A stretch of 64,000 nucleotides of DNA, taken from assembly GCF_003967355.1 (NCBI RefSeq), contig NZ_BIFH01000027.1, positions 186,001 through 250,000 on the forward strand, written 5' to 3'. Positions 1-8,995 of the stretch are shown here, one piece after another. This DNA comes from Embleya hyalina (GTDB lineage Bacteria; Actinomycetota; Actinomycetes; Streptomycetales; Streptomycetaceae). The notes under the pieces are model-generated. The model did no database searches and had not been told where the DNA came from. It worked only from the letters and a program-made list of their open reading frames with translations. Every line of letters starts with the position of its first letter. Positions within the stretch are counted from its first letter, which is position 1. The position numbers and the translations under genes are program-made.

Positions 1-1
1 C

Positions 2-655
2 TCCACCGCGCTCGGGGTGGACCATCACGCCGGCACGCCGTCGATCTACGAGGTGCTGGTCGAGGGCCGCGACCTGGCCGAGGTCGTGCAGCCGGTGCGC
101 GACGTCGAGGGACTGTTCTGTGCCCCGGCCACGATCGACCTCGCCGGGGCCGAGATCGAACTCGTCTCGCTGGTCGCCCGGGAGAGTCGGCTGCAACGTG
201 CGATCGCCGCCTACGAGCAGCCGCTGGACTACATCCTGATCGACTGCCCGCCCTCGCTCGGTCTGTTGACGGTGAACGCGCTCGTCGCGGGCGCCGAGGT
301 GGTCATCCCGATCCAGTGCGAGTACTACGCGCTGGAGGGGCTGGGCCAGTTGTTGCGCAACGTGGAACTGGTCCGCGCACACCTGAACCCGAACCTCGGC
401 GTCTCGACGATTTTGCTGACGATGTACGACGCCCGGACCCGGTTGGCCTCGCAGGTGGCGCAGGAGGTGCGCGACCACTTCCCGGACGAGGTGTTGCCCA
501 CCGCGATCCCGCGTTCGGTCCGCATCTCCGAGGCGCCCAGCTACGGGCAGACCGTGATGACCTACGACCCGGGGTCCACCGGGGCGTTGTCGTATCTTGA
601 AGCGGCTCGGGAGATGGCGCTGCGCGGTGTGGCGAAGGCGAAGGAGGAAGTATGA
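2..655 (+). CDS. parA: ParA chromosome-partitioning ATPase (5' truncated by window edge)
   Basis: This is the C-terminal part of a ParA/Soj ATPase, which works with ParB on parS to segregate newly replicated origins. The reading frame is open from base 2 (S-T-A-L-G-V-D...), so the start and the deviant Walker A loop lie outside the window. The Walker B segment ILIDCPPSLGL and the following NALVAGAEVVIPIQCEYYAL stretch are typical of the family. The GTG at 17 is internal, not a start. The stop codon overlaps the parB start (ATGA at 652-655), which implies translational coupling. No frameshift is visible. Confidence 0.96.
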   Translation, partial: STALGVDHHAGTPSIYEVLVEGRDLAEVVQPVRDVEGLFCAPATIDLAGAEIELVSLVARESRLQRAIAAYEQPLDYILIDCPPSLGLLTVNALVAGAEVVIPIQCEYYALEGLGQLLRNVELVRAHLNPNLGVSTILLTMYDARTRLASQVAQEVRDHFPDEVLPTAIPRSVRISEAPSYGQTVMTYDPGSTGALSYLEAAREMALRGVAKAKEEV

Positions 656-1830
656 GCGGACAACGCAGGGGATTGGGCAAGGGGCTCGAATCGCTCATCC
701 CGGCCCGGCCGTTGAAGCCGTCCTCCTCCGCCGCGGCGACCTTGCGGAAGATGGCGGAGATAGCGACGGACGAGTCGGCCCTGTCGCCGACGTCGGTGCC
801 GTTGCAGGATGCGCCGAAGACCGAGCCGGCTCCGCCGGCGGCGCTGTACGCCGAACTGCTCGTCGATCTGATCGAGCCGAATCCGCGGCAGCCGCGCGAG
901 GTGTTCGACGAGGACGCGCTGGCCGAACTGGTGCAGTCGATCCGGGAGGTGGGCGTCCTCCAGCCGGTCGTGGTGCGTTCGACCAACGAGGGCAGCTACG
1001 AACTGGTGATGGGCGAGCGTCGGTTGCGGGCCTCCCGCATCGCCGGGTTGACCCGCATCCCGGCGATCGTGCGGGTGACCAACGACGACAAGCTGCTGCT
1101 CGACGCGCTCCTGGAGAACCTGCACCGCGCCGAGCTGAACCCGCTCGAAGAGGCGTTGGCCTACCAGCAGTTGCTGGAGGAGTTCCAGTGCAAGCAGGAG
1201 GAGCTCGCGGATCGTATCGGTCGCTCGCGTCCGCATCTGAGCAACACGATGCGGTTGTTGCGGCTGCCGATGGAGGTGCGCACGAGGGTCGCGGCGGGCA
1301 CGTTGCTCGCCGGGCACGCGCGTGCGTTGCTCGCCCTGCTGGATCGGCCCGACGAGCTGATCAAGCTGTCGAAGCGGATCATCGCCGAGGGCATGACGGT
1401 GCGTACGGTCGAAGAGATCGCGCGCACGATCAACAACCAGGAGCCGGTGGCGAAGCCGAAGCCGCAGAAGCCGCGTCCGGGTGCGATCGTGGCACCCGCG
1501 CTGAACCATCTCGCGGATCGGCTGAAGGACCGGTTCGAGACCGAGGTGAAGGTGGTGCTCGGTCCGAAGAAGGGCAAGATCGTCGTCGAGTTCGCCTCGG
1601 TCGAGGACCTGGAGCGCATTCTCGCCTCGATGGCGCCCGGCGAGGGCGATCAGTTCGCCAAGCAGCTCGCCGAGCGGGAGGTGCCGGGCCAGGCCGGGCG
1701 GGCTCGCGGCGCGGCGGCGTCCGGTGTCACGGCGTCGGCGGAGGAGGCGGGAGTCGAGGCGGGAGTCGAGGCGACGTCGACCACCGCGAACGACGCGGAC
1801 GACGCGGAGACTTCGGTGCTCGTTCCGTAG
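652..1830 (+). CDS. parB: ParB chromosome-partitioning CTPase/DNA-binding protein
   Basis: ParB (392 aa) binds parS, spreads as a CTP-dependent clamp and is acted on by ParA. Visible parts: a basic N-terminal ParA-interacting segment (RRGLGKGLESLIP, residues 5-17); the CTP-binding box GERRLRAS at 121-128; the second box ENLHRAELNP at 155-164; a helix-turn-helix at about 180-205; a C-terminal dimerisation region at about 280-345; and an Ala/Glu/Thr-rich tail to 392 that is longer than in many ParBs. The ATG overlaps the parA stop. Two perfect parS sites lie about 90 and 135 bases downstream. Confidence 0.97.
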   Translation: MSGQRRGLGKGLESLIPARPLKPSSSAAATLRKMAEIATDESALSPTSVPLQDAPKTEPAPPAALYAELLVDLIEPNPRQPREVFDEDALAELVQSIREVGVLQPVVVRSTNEGSYELVMGERRLRASRIAGLTRIPAIVRVTNDDKLLLDALLENLHRAELNPLEEALAYQQLLEEFQCKQEELADRIGRSRPHLSNTMRLLRLPMEVRTRVAAGTLLAGHARALLALLDRPDELIKLSKRIIAEGMTVRTVEEIARTINNQEPVAKPKPQKPRPGAIVAPALNHLADRLKDRFETEVKVVLGPKKGKIVVEFASVEDLERILASMAPGEGDQFAKQLAEREVPGQAGRARGAAASGVTASAEEAGVEAGVEATSTTANDADDAETSVLVP

Positions 1831-1873
1831 GCGGCGTCGCCATGGACCCGTAGCGGGTCGGCAAAGAAACGTG

Positions 1874-1910
1874 GGAAGGGGCCCGCGGTCGTTGACCGCG
1901 GGCCCCTTCC
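1874..1910 (+). terminator. Rho-independent-type hairpin after parB
   Basis: Perfect 17-bp inverted repeat (arms 1874-1890 and 1894-1910, GTT loop) 43 bases after the parB stop and just before the first parS. A T-rich stretch follows the stem (ttgcttgtgttt). It probably ends the parAB transcript. Confidence 0.8.
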
Positions 1911-1918
1911 TTGCTTGT

Positions 1919-1932
1919 GTTTCACGTGAAAC
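1919..1932. promoter_or_regulatory. parS site 1
   Basis: Perfect match to the actinobacterial/Bacillus parS core GTTTCACGTGAAAC. It lies directly downstream of parB and is a binding site for ParB clamp loading. Confidence 0.96.
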
Positions 1933-1963
1933 GCGCCGCCGCCGGAGATCGCGGCATGCCGAT

Positions 1964-1977
1964 GTTTCACGTGAAAC
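1964..1977. promoter_or_regulatory. parS site 2
   Basis: Second perfect GTTTCACGTGAAAC palindrome, 31 bases after the end of the first. Two or more parS copies near parAB are usual close to oriC in Streptomyces. Confidence 0.96.
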
Positions 1978-2000
1978 CTGTCCTCACCCCTGGAGGGACG

Positions 2001-2225
2001 ATGAGGTCGAAGCGCTGGATCCTGGCGGGTCTGGGCGTGGGCGTCGTCGGCGGCTTCGTCGGCGGCCTGCTCGGTGGCTCGCGGCGGCCCAGGGTGCCCG
2101 GCCCGCCGCCGTGGGCGCCCGCGGGTCCCGCGATCCCGGTCCATGCGCTGCCGCGGGGCTCACGGTGGCCGGTGGATCGGGACACTCCGGCGGAACGGTC
2201 CGCCCGGGCGCGGCCGGGCGGGTAG
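2001..2225 (+). CDS. Small membrane-anchored protein of unknown function
   Basis: Seventy-four residues. I chose the ATG at 2001 because GGAGGG (1992-1997) sits at the right distance; a longer reading would run through the parS sites. The N-terminus has two Arg/Lys, then one Gly/Val/Leu-rich hydrophobic stretch (about residues 6-25, with GxxxG spacing), then a Pro/Arg-rich polar tail. It looks like a single-pass membrane protein or an uncleaved signal anchor. I recognise no family. It is convergent with the CwlM-like amidase gene. Confidence 0.6.
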   Translation: MRSKRWILAGLGVGVVGGFVGGLLGGSRRPRVPGPPPWAPAGPAIPVHALPRGSRWPVDRDTPAERSARARPGG

Positions 2226-2313
2226 TCGCGATCGATGGGAGCGCGGGAGCAGGCCGGGGAAGGGATCGATCCGGTGTGTGGTGATCGTCCGCCGCCCGCT
2301 CCGGCGCGGACGG

Positions 2314-3492
2314 TCAGGTGAAGACGGGCAGCCGCAGCATCCCCGTGGGCACGTCCTCGTCCGGCGGCAGGTAGAGCCGCTGGAGGGCCACGACGACCGA
2401 TTCGGCGGCGTGGTCGCGGAATTCCGAGGAGGCCAGCCGGGCCGCGTCGTCCACGTTGGTGAGGTAGCCCATCTCGATGCGCACGGCGGGCATCCGGGTG
2501 CGCCGCAGCAGTGTCCACGCCTTGCCGTGGGTGCGGCCGTCCACCATGCCGGTACGCGCCACGAGTTCGCGCTGGACCAGGCTCGCGAAGTGCTCCCCGG
2601 TGGGCGAGCGTCGCCCGTACCGGTCGCTGCCGCTGCCGTAGTAGTAGCACGAGACCCCGGCGGCACGCGGGCTGTCGTTGCGGTCCGCGTGCAGGGATAT
2701 CACGAGGTCGGCGTCGGTGGCGTTGGCGAAGGCCGCCCGCTCCTCCTCGCCGATGCCGTCCTCGGCCGGCCCCCGGGTGAGGTAGGCGCGCACGCCCAGG
2801 GCGGACAGGCGGCCCTCCAGGCGCCGGGCCAGGTCCCACATCACCTCGGCCTCGGTCAGGCCGTGTGCGACCACACCGAAGTCCGCGCCGCCGTGGCCCG
2901 GGTCGATCACCACGGTCTTGCCGGCCAGCGACGGGCCGGAGCGGTGCAGCAGTTCGGACTCGCGCATCGCGTGCGGTTGGCCGCCGACGACCGTGCGCGC
3001 GAGCCGGTCGAGGGCTCGGAACGTGGCCGGTCCGCACGTACCGTCCGCGCCGAGTCCGTAGTTGCGTTGGAATTCGCGCAGGGCGCGTTCGGTGGCCGGG
3101 CCCAGGATGCCGTCCACCCGGCCGCAGTCGAAGCCCATGTCGAGCAACCGCTGCTGGAGGGTGGCCACATCGTCCCCGACGGTGGGGTGGCCGGCCGAGT
3201 AGGACAACATGCGGTCGCCGAGGCGCCACCGTGCCTCGTCGAGGTGACGGTAGGTCTCCGGGCCGACGACGCCGTCCACGGTCATCGCGCGCTGCTGCTG
3301 GAAGTGCCGGACGGCGAGGTCCACGGAGTGGTCGAACACCGCGTCCGCGTAGCCGCCGAGGCCGTCCGGACCGCCGGTGTCGGTCGGCCTGGGGGCACCG
3401 GCGGGCAGGAGGCCGAGCAGCACCAGTTTGGACCTGATCTCGGCCACTGCGGGGCCGGTGTCACCGCGTCGGTACCGCCGCTGCATGGTCAT
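2314..3492 (-). CDS. cwlM: N-acetylmuramoyl-L-alanine amidase, CwlM-like
   Basis: A 392-aa protein with two peptidoglycan-binding (PGB1) repeats (about 8-85 and 100-165) and a C-terminal Amidase_3 domain (about 192-370). The expected zinc and catalytic residues are present: His200 (DPGHGG), Glu214 (LTEAE), His268 (SLHAD) and Glu340 (RIEMGYLTN). No signal peptide is visible, which fits mycobacterial CwlM, a cytoplasmic regulator of MurA rather than a secreted hydrolase. The position next to trxA-trxB and parAB also matches CwlM. The start at 3492 has GGAGGA upstream with a 9-base gap; the ATG at 3486 is an alternative. Whether it cuts peptidoglycan or only regulates cannot be read from sequence. 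Confidence 0.85.
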   Translation of the reverse strand: MTMQRRYRRGDTGPAVAEIRSKLVLLGLLPAGAPRPTDTGGPDGLGGYADAVFDHSVDLAVRHFQQQRAMTVDGVVGPETYRHLDEARWRLGDRMLSYSAGHPTVGDDVATLQQRLLDMGFDCGRVDGILGPATERALREFQRNYGLGADGTCGPATFRALDRLARTVVGGQPHAMRESELLHRSGPSLAGKTVVIDPGHGGADFGVVAHGLTEAEVMWDLARRLEGRLSALGVRAYLTRGPAEDGIGEEERAAFANATDADLVISLHADRNDSPRAAGVSCYYYGSGSDRYGRRSPTGEHFASLVQRELVARTGMVDGRTHGKAWTLLRRTRMPAVRIEMGYLTNVDDAARLASSEFRDHAAESVVVALQRLYLPPDEDVPTGMLRLPVFT

Positions 3493-3684
3493 GGAAAGAA
3501 GTCCTCCCGAGTTTTGACGCAACACTCGATCGTACGCGCGCATCCGGTCGTTCCCGTACCGGAGCGGGGGTCCGGGGGCCTCGATTCCGCACCGCGCGCC
3601 GCGGCGGGTCGGGCGCGCGGTGCGGCGGTGCGCGGCCCGTGGCGCACGGCCCGGTCGTCGCCGTCGGCCGGTACGCCCTGACAC

Positions 3685-3726
3685 GCGCGAGGGGCGCTCC
3701 CCGGTTCCGGGAAGCGCCCCTCGCGC
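3685..3726 (-). terminator. Terminator hairpin downstream of trxA
   Basis: Perfect 14-bp stem (3685-3698 with 3713-3726) with a 14-base loop, 19 bases past the trxA stop on the minus strand. It separates trxBA from the cwlM-like gene. Confidence 0.75.
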
Positions 3727-3745
3727 ACGGCCGATGTGATCGGAC

Positions 3746-4072
3746 TCAGATGAGCCCGTCGAGCTCCCGCAGGAGAGCCGCCTTCGGCTTGGCGCCGACG
3801 ATCGTCTTGACGATCTCGCCGCCCTGGAACACGTGCAGGGTCGGGATCGACAGCACGCCGTAGCGGGTGGTGATCTCCGGGTTCTCGTCGATGTTCAGCT
3901 TCGCCACGGCGAGCTTGTCGCCGTTCTCCGCCGCGATCTGCTCGAGCGCCGGGGCGATCTGGCGGCAGGGGCCGCACCACTCCGCCCAGAAGTCGACGAG
4001 CACGGGCTTGTCGCTCATCAGGACGTCGGTGTCGAAGGTCTTGTCGGTGACTGTGTGGGTGGCCCCGGCCAT
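3746..4072 (-). CDS. trxA: Thioredoxin
   Basis: A 108-aa classical thioredoxin that reduces protein disulfides in the cytoplasm. The active site WCGPC has Cys33 and Cys36, and the cis-proline loop SIPTLH is at about 75-80. The start at 4072 is preceded by GAGGAG. It lies 59 bases downstream of trxB on the same strand, so the two probably share the SigR-type promoter upstream of trxB. Confidence 0.96.
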   Translation of the reverse strand: MAGATHTVTDKTFDTDVLMSDKPVLVDFWAEWCGPCRQIAPALEQIAAENGDKLAVAKLNIDENPEITTRYGVLSIPTLHVFQGGEIVKTIVGAKPKAALLRELDGLI

Positions 4073-4131
4073 GGGTTGCTCCTCGGTGTGCTGGGGGTGG
4101 GACGAACGAAGGACGGACGACGGGGTACGGG

Positions 4132-5079
4132 TCAGGCGCTCGCGCCGTCGGCGAGCGAGGCGAGGTAGTGCTCCGCGTCGAGGGCGGCCGCGCAGCCGGT
4201 GCCGGCCGCGGTGATCGCCTGGCGGTAGGTGTGGTCCACGACGTCGCCCGCGGCGAAGACGCCGGTGAGGTTGGTCCGCGTGGTCGGCGCGTCGACCTTG
4301 ATGTAGCCCTCGTCGTCCAGGTCGATCTGGCCGCGCACCAGCTCGGTGCGCGGGTCGTGGCCGACCGCGATGAACAGGCCGGTGACCGCCAGGTCGCGCA
4401 GCTCGCCGGTGACGGTGTCGCGCAACCCGACGCCGCTGAGCTTGCCGTCGCCCCGGATCTCGGCGACCTCGCTGTTCCAGGCGAACGAGATCTTCTCGTT
4501 CGCGAACGCCCGATGCTGCATCGCCTTGCTCGCGCGCAGCTCGTCGCGGCGGTGGATCACCGTCACCGAGCGGGCGAAGCGGGACAGGAACGTGGCCTCC
4601 TCGATCGCCGAGTCGCCGCCGCCGACCACCGCGATGTCCTGGTCGCGGAAGAAGAAGCCGTCGCAGGTGGCGCACCAGGACACCCCGCGGCCGGACAGCG
4701 CGTCCTCGTTGGGGAGGGAGAGCTTGCGGTAGGCCGACCCGGTCGCCAGGATCACCGCGCGCGCCTTGTGCACGGTGCCCGCGCTGTCGGTGACCGTCTT
4801 GACGTCGCCCGCGAGGTCGACGGCGACGATGTCGTCCGGAACCAGCTCGGCGCCGAAGCGCTCGGCCTGCTTGCGCATGTTGTCCATCAGGTCCGGACCC
4901 ATGATGCCGTCCGGCCAGCCGGGGAAGTTCTCGACCTCGGTGGTGTTCATCAGCGCCCCGCCCGCGGTGACGGCGCCCTCGAAGACCAGCGGCTTCAGGT
5001 CCGCGCGTGCTGCGTAGACGGCGGCCGTGTACCCGGTCGGACCGGATCCGATGATGATCACGTTGCGGACGTCGCTCAC
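4132..5079 (-). CDS. trxB: Thioredoxin reductase
   Basis: A 315-aa NADPH-dependent flavoprotein that recycles thioredoxin. Landmarks are the FAD-binding GSGPTG at 11-16, the redox pair in WCATC (Cys136, Cys139), the NADPH loop GGGDSA at 153-158, and the C-terminal FAD motif TGVFAAGDV. The chosen GTG start (VSDVRNVII) has AGGGAAGG upstream and matches the usual family N-terminus. Longer in-frame readings add only Arg-rich sequence. Confidence 0.96.
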   Translation of the reverse strand: MSDVRNVIIIGSGPTGYTAAVYAARADLKPLVFEGAVTAGGALMNTTEVENFPGWPDGIMGPDLMDNMRKQAERFGAELVPDDIVAVDLAGDVKTVTDSAGTVHKARAVILATGSAYRKLSLPNEDALSGRGVSWCATCDGFFFRDQDIAVVGGGDSAIEEATFLSRFARSVTVIHRRDELRASKAMQHRAFANEKISFAWNSEVAEIRGDGKLSGVGLRDTVTGELRDLAVTGLFIAVGHDPRTELVRGQIDLDDEGYIKVDAPTTRTNLTGVFAAGDVVDHTYRQAITAAGTGCAAALDAEHYLASLADGASA

Positions 5080-5183
5080 GCTGAGCCTTCCCTGGTTCCT
5101 TGTCGAGCCTCGTGCCGGTGGTCGGCGTCGGCTGTGCGGGTCTGCGAAACCCGCGCCCCGAGAGATGCGGTGTCTCGTTCGAC

Positions 5184-5210
5184 AACGGATCCTAGGCGCG
5201 CACCATTCCC
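5184..5210 (-). promoter_or_regulatory. SigR-type (thiol-stress) promoter of trxBA
   Basis: Read on the minus strand: GGGAAT (5210-5205), an 18-base spacer, then GTT (5186-5184), about 105 bases upstream of trxB. This is the GGAAT-N18-GTT pattern of SigR promoters, and trxBA is a classical SigR target in S. coelicolor. Confidence 0.8.
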
Positions 5211-5244
5211 GGGTCACAACGCCGCGGGTGCGGCGTGCCGGGGA

Positions 5245-6192
5245 TCACCTTCTCGGTACCTCGGTGCTCAGCAGGAGCGAGCCGGCGAACCCGGTCGAGG
5301 GGGGTACGGCGGGCGGCGGGCTCGCCGAGGTGTCGGTGGTGGAGCGCGGGGCGCACGACGCGTCCACGATGTACACGCGGACCCGGTCGGTGTTCGGACC
5401 GGGCAGGACCACCACCCACGCGGGCTTGCCGGTATAGCTGCCGGCGTCGGCGGCCAGCGCCCGCGGCGCGTCGGGACCGACCGCGGCGGCCACGCACGCG
5501 GGCAGCTCGCGCGGCGCGCGGTCGGCGCGACGCAGCAGCAGCGAGACCTGGTCGGTCAGTCCGCCGACGGTGTACACCGTCGGCGCGGCGGTGGACGCCG
5601 ACAGCGGGGTCTGCGGGGTGTGCTCCTCCGCGTTCGCCCCGGGGCGCTCGCCCGACTTGCCGGGCGGGGCGGCGGCCTTGGGCGCGGACGCGTCGGCGTT
5701 GCTCCGGACCGCGCTCGACCGGTGGTCCGAGTCGCCGTCGTCGCCGGTGCCGACCACGATCGTGACGCCCAGGGCCACCGCGGCCGCGGCCGCGGCGAGC
5801 AGGAGCAGCGGACCGCGCCGCCGACGGCGGGCCCGGTCGAGCGGGACGACGACGTGCTCGGCCGGCGGCGCGCCCGGCTCGGGCGGCGGGGTCACGACCG
5901 ACACCGGCACGGGCAGCGGCAGCGGCAGCGGCTTCGGCGTGGGCGGCTCGGCGGGGCGCGGCGGCGGCAGCGCGGCCAGGGCCAGCGCGTCGTCGATCCG
6001 GGCGATCACGTCGGCGGGCATCGGCTCGGGCGGTTGTCCGCCGAGCAGTTCGCGCACCTCCGCGAGCGCGTCGCGGGTGTCGCGGCACTCGGCGCACTCG
6101 GCGAGGTGGGCGTCGAGCGCGGCCGCCTCGGCCGCGGTGAGCAGTCCCTCGACGAGGTCGGACAGCACCTCGACGTCGATGTGTTCGTTCAT
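5245..6192 (-). CDS. Probable zinc-finger anti-sigma factor of SigM, single-pass membrane protein
   Basis: A 315-aa protein. The N-terminus carries a ZAS-type motif His29-x3-Cys33-x2-Cys36 (AHLAECAEC), as in zinc anti-sigma factors that hold ECF sigma factors. A Pro-rich linker (about 75-115) and a basic patch precede one transmembrane helix (about 127-148). A Ser/Ala-rich stretch and a folded C-terminal region (about 205-310) would lie outside the membrane. The ATG overlaps the sigM stop (ATGA), and GGAGGGAGG lies upstream, so the pair is translationally coupled. The outer domain is not one I recognise; it may sense an envelope signal. Confidence 0.8.
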   Translation of the reverse strand: MNEHIDVEVLSDLVEGLLTAAEAAALDAHLAECAECRDTRDALAEVRELLGGQPPEPMPADVIARIDDALALAALPPPRPAEPPTPKPLPLPLPVPVSVVTPPPEPGAPPAEHVVVPLDRARRRRRGPLLLLAAAAAAVALGVTIVVGTGDDGDSDHRSSAVRSNADASAPKAAAPPGKSGERPGANAEEHTPQTPLSASTAAPTVYTVGGLTDQVSLLLRRADRAPRELPACVAAAVGPDAPRALAADAGSYTGKPAWVVVLPGPNTDRVRVYIVDASCAPRSTTDTSASPPPAVPPSTGFAGSLLLSTEVPRR

Positions 6193-6902
6193 CGTGTGCC
6201 ACCTCCCTCCATGCTCGTGCCGCCCGTGTCCGGGGTCGGACCGCCGGCTCGTGGGCGGTCGTCCGTCGATGGGACGGATTGTCCGGCCGAGGGGTTCCCC
6301 GGTGACCCGGCCGGGCCCGGTGGCCCGCTCTCGCGCAGGTGCCGCACCAGGGGCAGGAGCTTGGCCCGACCGCGGGCGCAGCGACTCTTGATGGTGCCGG
6401 ACGCGACGTCGAGGATCCTGGCCGCCTCGTCGACGGGATAACCCTCCATGTCCACCAGGACGAGCGCGGCACGCTGTTCGGCGGGGAGGGTGGCCAACGC
6501 GGCGAGCAGCGCCTCGCGGGTCTCGCCCCGGACCGCCGGATCCTCCTGCGCGGGCGCGGGCAGCCGCTGGTCCAGATCCTCGGGCAGCGGTACGGCCGGC
6601 CGGGCGGCGCGGCGGCGGGCCCGGTCCAGGCAGGCGTTGACCACGATCCGGTGCAGCCACGTCGTGACGGCCGCGCGGCCCTCGAACCGTCCCGCAGCTC
6701 GGTAGGCGGAAACCAGGGCGTCCTGGAGGGCGTCAGCGGCTTCCTCGCGGTCCCCCAGGGTGCGCAGGGCCACCGCCCACAGCCGATCGCGGTGCCGGCG
6801 TACGACTTCGCCGAACGCGTCGGGGTCGCCGTGGCCGTGTCGGGCGAGCAGATCGGCGTCGGTGACGTCCGCGTACGCCGATCCGTTGCGCTCGGTGCTC
6901 AC
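6189..6902 (-). CDS. sigM: ECF RNA polymerase sigma factor, SigM-like
   Basis: A 237-aa extracytoplasmic-function sigma factor. Region 2 (about 26-100) includes DAFGEVVRRHRDRLW and the DALQDALVSAY -10 recognition segment. Region 4 (about 133-185) includes LPAEQRAALVLVDMEGYPV and the helix-turn-helix DEAARILDVASGTIKSR. A Pro/Gly/Ser-rich tail of about 45 residues follows and is unusual. The GTG start has GGGAGG upstream. Operon position ahead of an overlapping zinc anti-sigma gene and beside murJ matches sigM loci of Streptomyces and mycobacteria. Confidence 0.9.
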   Translation of the reverse strand: MSTERNGSAYADVTDADLLARHGHGDPDAFGEVVRRHRDRLWAVALRTLGDREEAADALQDALVSAYRAAGRFEGRAAVTTWLHRIVVNACLDRARRRAARPAVPLPEDLDQRLPAPAQEDPAVRGETREALLAALATLPAEQRAALVLVDMEGYPVDEAARILDVASGTIKSRCARGRAKLLPLVRHLRESGPPGPAGSPGNPSAGQSVPSTDDRPRAGGPTPDTGGTSMEGGGTR

Positions 6903-7030
6903 CGCCTACCTCCCCTGGGCCCGGGGTCATCCTGGCATGGGGCCCGCGTGGGACGCAGAGGGGATCGCCTCGTTCGTGACATCGGTATCGGGCTCGGGAT
7001 CGGTCCGGGGTCGGCGTGGTGGATCCGGGC

Positions 7031-8995
7031 TCAGGGCAGCGTGGAGAACGTGACCTCGCGCCACGCGTTCTGATATCCGGCGTTGTAGATCTGGTAGTCG
7101 CCGATGTTCGAGTCGACCTTGGGCATCGCGGTCATGACCAGGAGGACGAACTGTGCCCGTACCGGTTTGCCGGTCGCCTCGATCCTCAGGTCGGTGCCCT
7201 TGTTGGTGCCCTCGCCGACCGTGGTCTTGAAGGCGTCCTCGGAGGTCGGCATGGTCTTCGCGTCGGGCGCCGCCATCAGCTTGATGTTGGTGTACGCCCC
7301 ACCCGAGCCGAGGGTGATCTGCGCGTCGCGCAGTTCGTGGACCGCGCCGAGGTCGTAGACGATGCCGTAGCCCTTGCGGCTGAACGTGATCTCCGGGCCG
7401 TCGACCATGTAGTTCGTGCGCCAGTAGGTCGACGGGTTCTCGTCGTAGGTCTTGTACACATCCTGCGGCGAGATCGGTGTACCGCCGCCGATGGAGATCT
7501 CCTTGCCGTTCTTCGGGCGCGTGGTGCTCGGCTTCGGGGGGACCGTGCTCGGCGGCGCGGTCGGCGACTGCACGTCCTGCGTCTTCAGCGGTGGTTCCTT
7601 CTTCTCGCCGTCGCCCACGTGGCTGGCCACCTGCCACGTCACCAGCACGATGGCGAGCACCACCAGGACCGCGACCGCGCCCTTGACCGCGGCGCCGAAC
7701 CGGCCGCCCAGCGGCGGCGGCGGGGTGACCGGCGGTCGGGCCGGGCCGGTCGGGCCGCCGCCGGAGTAGCCCGCCGAGGCGTAGACCGTCCGGTTCGGCG
7801 TCGGGGTGTAGATCGGGTATTCGTCCGGCTCCGGGCCGCCGACGATGGCGTTCTGCTCCGGCGGGTGCATCTCCGGGATGGCGGTGATCGCCGCGGACAA
7901 CTCCCCCGGTGTCTCGAACACCGGTTCGTGCTTGACCTCGTGGCCGAGCGCGCGCATCGCCAGGGCGGCGAGCGTGTCGTCCACGCCGGCCCGGATCTGG
8001 CCGGGCGCGCACAGCCTGCCGCCGGTGAACGGCGCGGCCTGCAAACCGTATTCGGTGCCCTCGACCCAGCGTCGGGTCAGCGCGGCGTACATCAGCCGGC
8101 CGACCGCGTGCGTGTCGTCGCGGGCCGCGTCGGTGGTGTCGTGCCCGTACAGCGCCGCCTCGACCGCCAGGCCGACGATCTTGTACTGGCCGGTGTGCAT
8201 GCGCAGCACGTTCTCCGGCGTGAGCCGCAGGTGCGACAGGCCGGCGCGGTGTGCGACGGACATCGCCTGGGCGAGCGCGCGGGTGAGTTCGTAGACCTCG
8301 TGCGGCGGCAGCGGGGCGCTCTCGAAGACCTTGGTGAGGTTGTCGGCGTCGGGCAGCCACTCCTTCACCACATAGATCAGGCCGTCCTGTTCGGCGCAGT
8401 CGAGGACCTGGACGAAGCGGGGGTCGCCCATCAGCGCGGCGGCGCGGGCGGCTGCGATCACCGCCCGACCGTGTTCACCGCCGGCGGGGACGATGTGTAC
8501 GCCCACCGCGCGCCGCAACTTCTCGTCCACCGCGCGCCAGGTCTCGCTGCGGCCGTTCTGGGACAGGCGGTGCTCGAGCCGGTAGCGCTCGGCGAGTCGG
8601 GTGCCTCGGCTGACCCGGGGGGCCGGGGGCTCCGGGGCCGGTGCGGGCTCGGCCGGCGCGGCGTCGGCGTCCGTGTCGCCCTTGCCGCCGTCGCCGTCGG
8701 CCGTCGGCTTCCGCACGACCGGTTCGACCGCCGCTTCGGCGCTTCCCGCGGTCGCGGTCGGCTCGGCGGTCTCGGCCGCCGCCTCTTCGTCGGACGGGGA
8801 AGCGGAAGGCGCCCCGGGTTCGGAGCCGGCATCGGGTTCGGGCTCGGAACCGATGGGCAAAACCGTGGTGGTGGTTCCGGAGGTCTTCTCGTCCGAACCG
8901 ACACGTTTGTCCAACGATGTGTCAGAAGCCTTTGTCGGTACGGGGTTTGCCTCACCCGTCGCTAGGTCGACGGATCCTGCGGTTCGGTCCGTCAC
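7031..8995 (-). CDS. Membrane pseudokinase with discoidin-like extracellular domain (MviN C-terminal counterpart)
   Basis: About 654 aa from the chosen GTG at 8995, which has a GAGGAGG upstream; longer reading to 9208 has poor third-position GC. Order: acidic low-complexity N-terminus (1-125), protein-kinase-like fold (about 131-370), Pro-rich linker, one transmembrane helix (about 437-457), Thr/Pro spacer, and a C-terminal region (about 500-640) that resembles F5/8 type C carbohydrate-binding folds. The kinase is very likely dead: the HRDLKPEN loop reads SHLRLTPEN, the DFG position reads VGLAVE, and the ATP-anchoring lysine is not seen in AVGVHIVP. In Mycobacterium the same parts are fused to the C-terminus of MurJ/MviN; here they are a separate gene directly downstream of murJ. 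Likely a phospho-signalling scaffold for peptidoglycan synthesis (inference). Confidence 0.8.
   Translation of the reverse strand: MTDRTAGSVDLATGEANPVPTKASDTSLDKRVGSDEKTSGTTTTVLPIGSEPEPDAGSEPGAPSASPSDEEAAAETAEPTATAGSAEAAVEPVVRKPTADGDGGKGDTDADAAPAEPAPAPEPPAPRVSRGTRLAERYRLEHRLSQNGRSETWRAVDEKLRRAVGVHIVPAGGEHGRAVIAAARAAALMGDPRFVQVLDCAEQDGLIYVVKEWLPDADNLTKVFESAPLPPHEVYELTRALAQAMSVAHRAGLSHLRLTPENVLRMHTGQYKIVGLAVEAALYGHDTTDAARDDTHAVGRLMYAALTRRWVEGTEYGLQAAPFTGGRLCAPGQIRAGVDDTLAALAMRALGHEVKHEPVFETPGELSAAITAIPEMHPPEQNAIVGGPEPDEYPIYTPTPNRTVYASAGYSGGGPTGPARPPVTPPPPLGGRFGAAVKGAVAVLVVLAIVLVTWQVASHVGDGEKKEPPLKTQDVQSPTAPPSTVPPKPSTTRPKNGKEISIGGGTPISPQDVYKTYDENPSTYWRTNYMVDGPEITFSRKGYGIVYDLGAVHELRDAQITLGSGGAYTNIKLMAAPDAKTMPTSEDAFKTTVGEGTNKGTDLRIEATGKPVRAQFVLLVMTAMPKVDSNIGDYQIYNAGYQNAWREVTFSTLP

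Noticed and set aside
303-986. Long reading frames opposite or in other frames of parA, parB and most other genes
   Set aside because: They come from high GC codon structure: Arg/Gly/Pro/Ala-rich, no recognisable motifs, no ribosome-binding sites, and they lie over well-identified genes.
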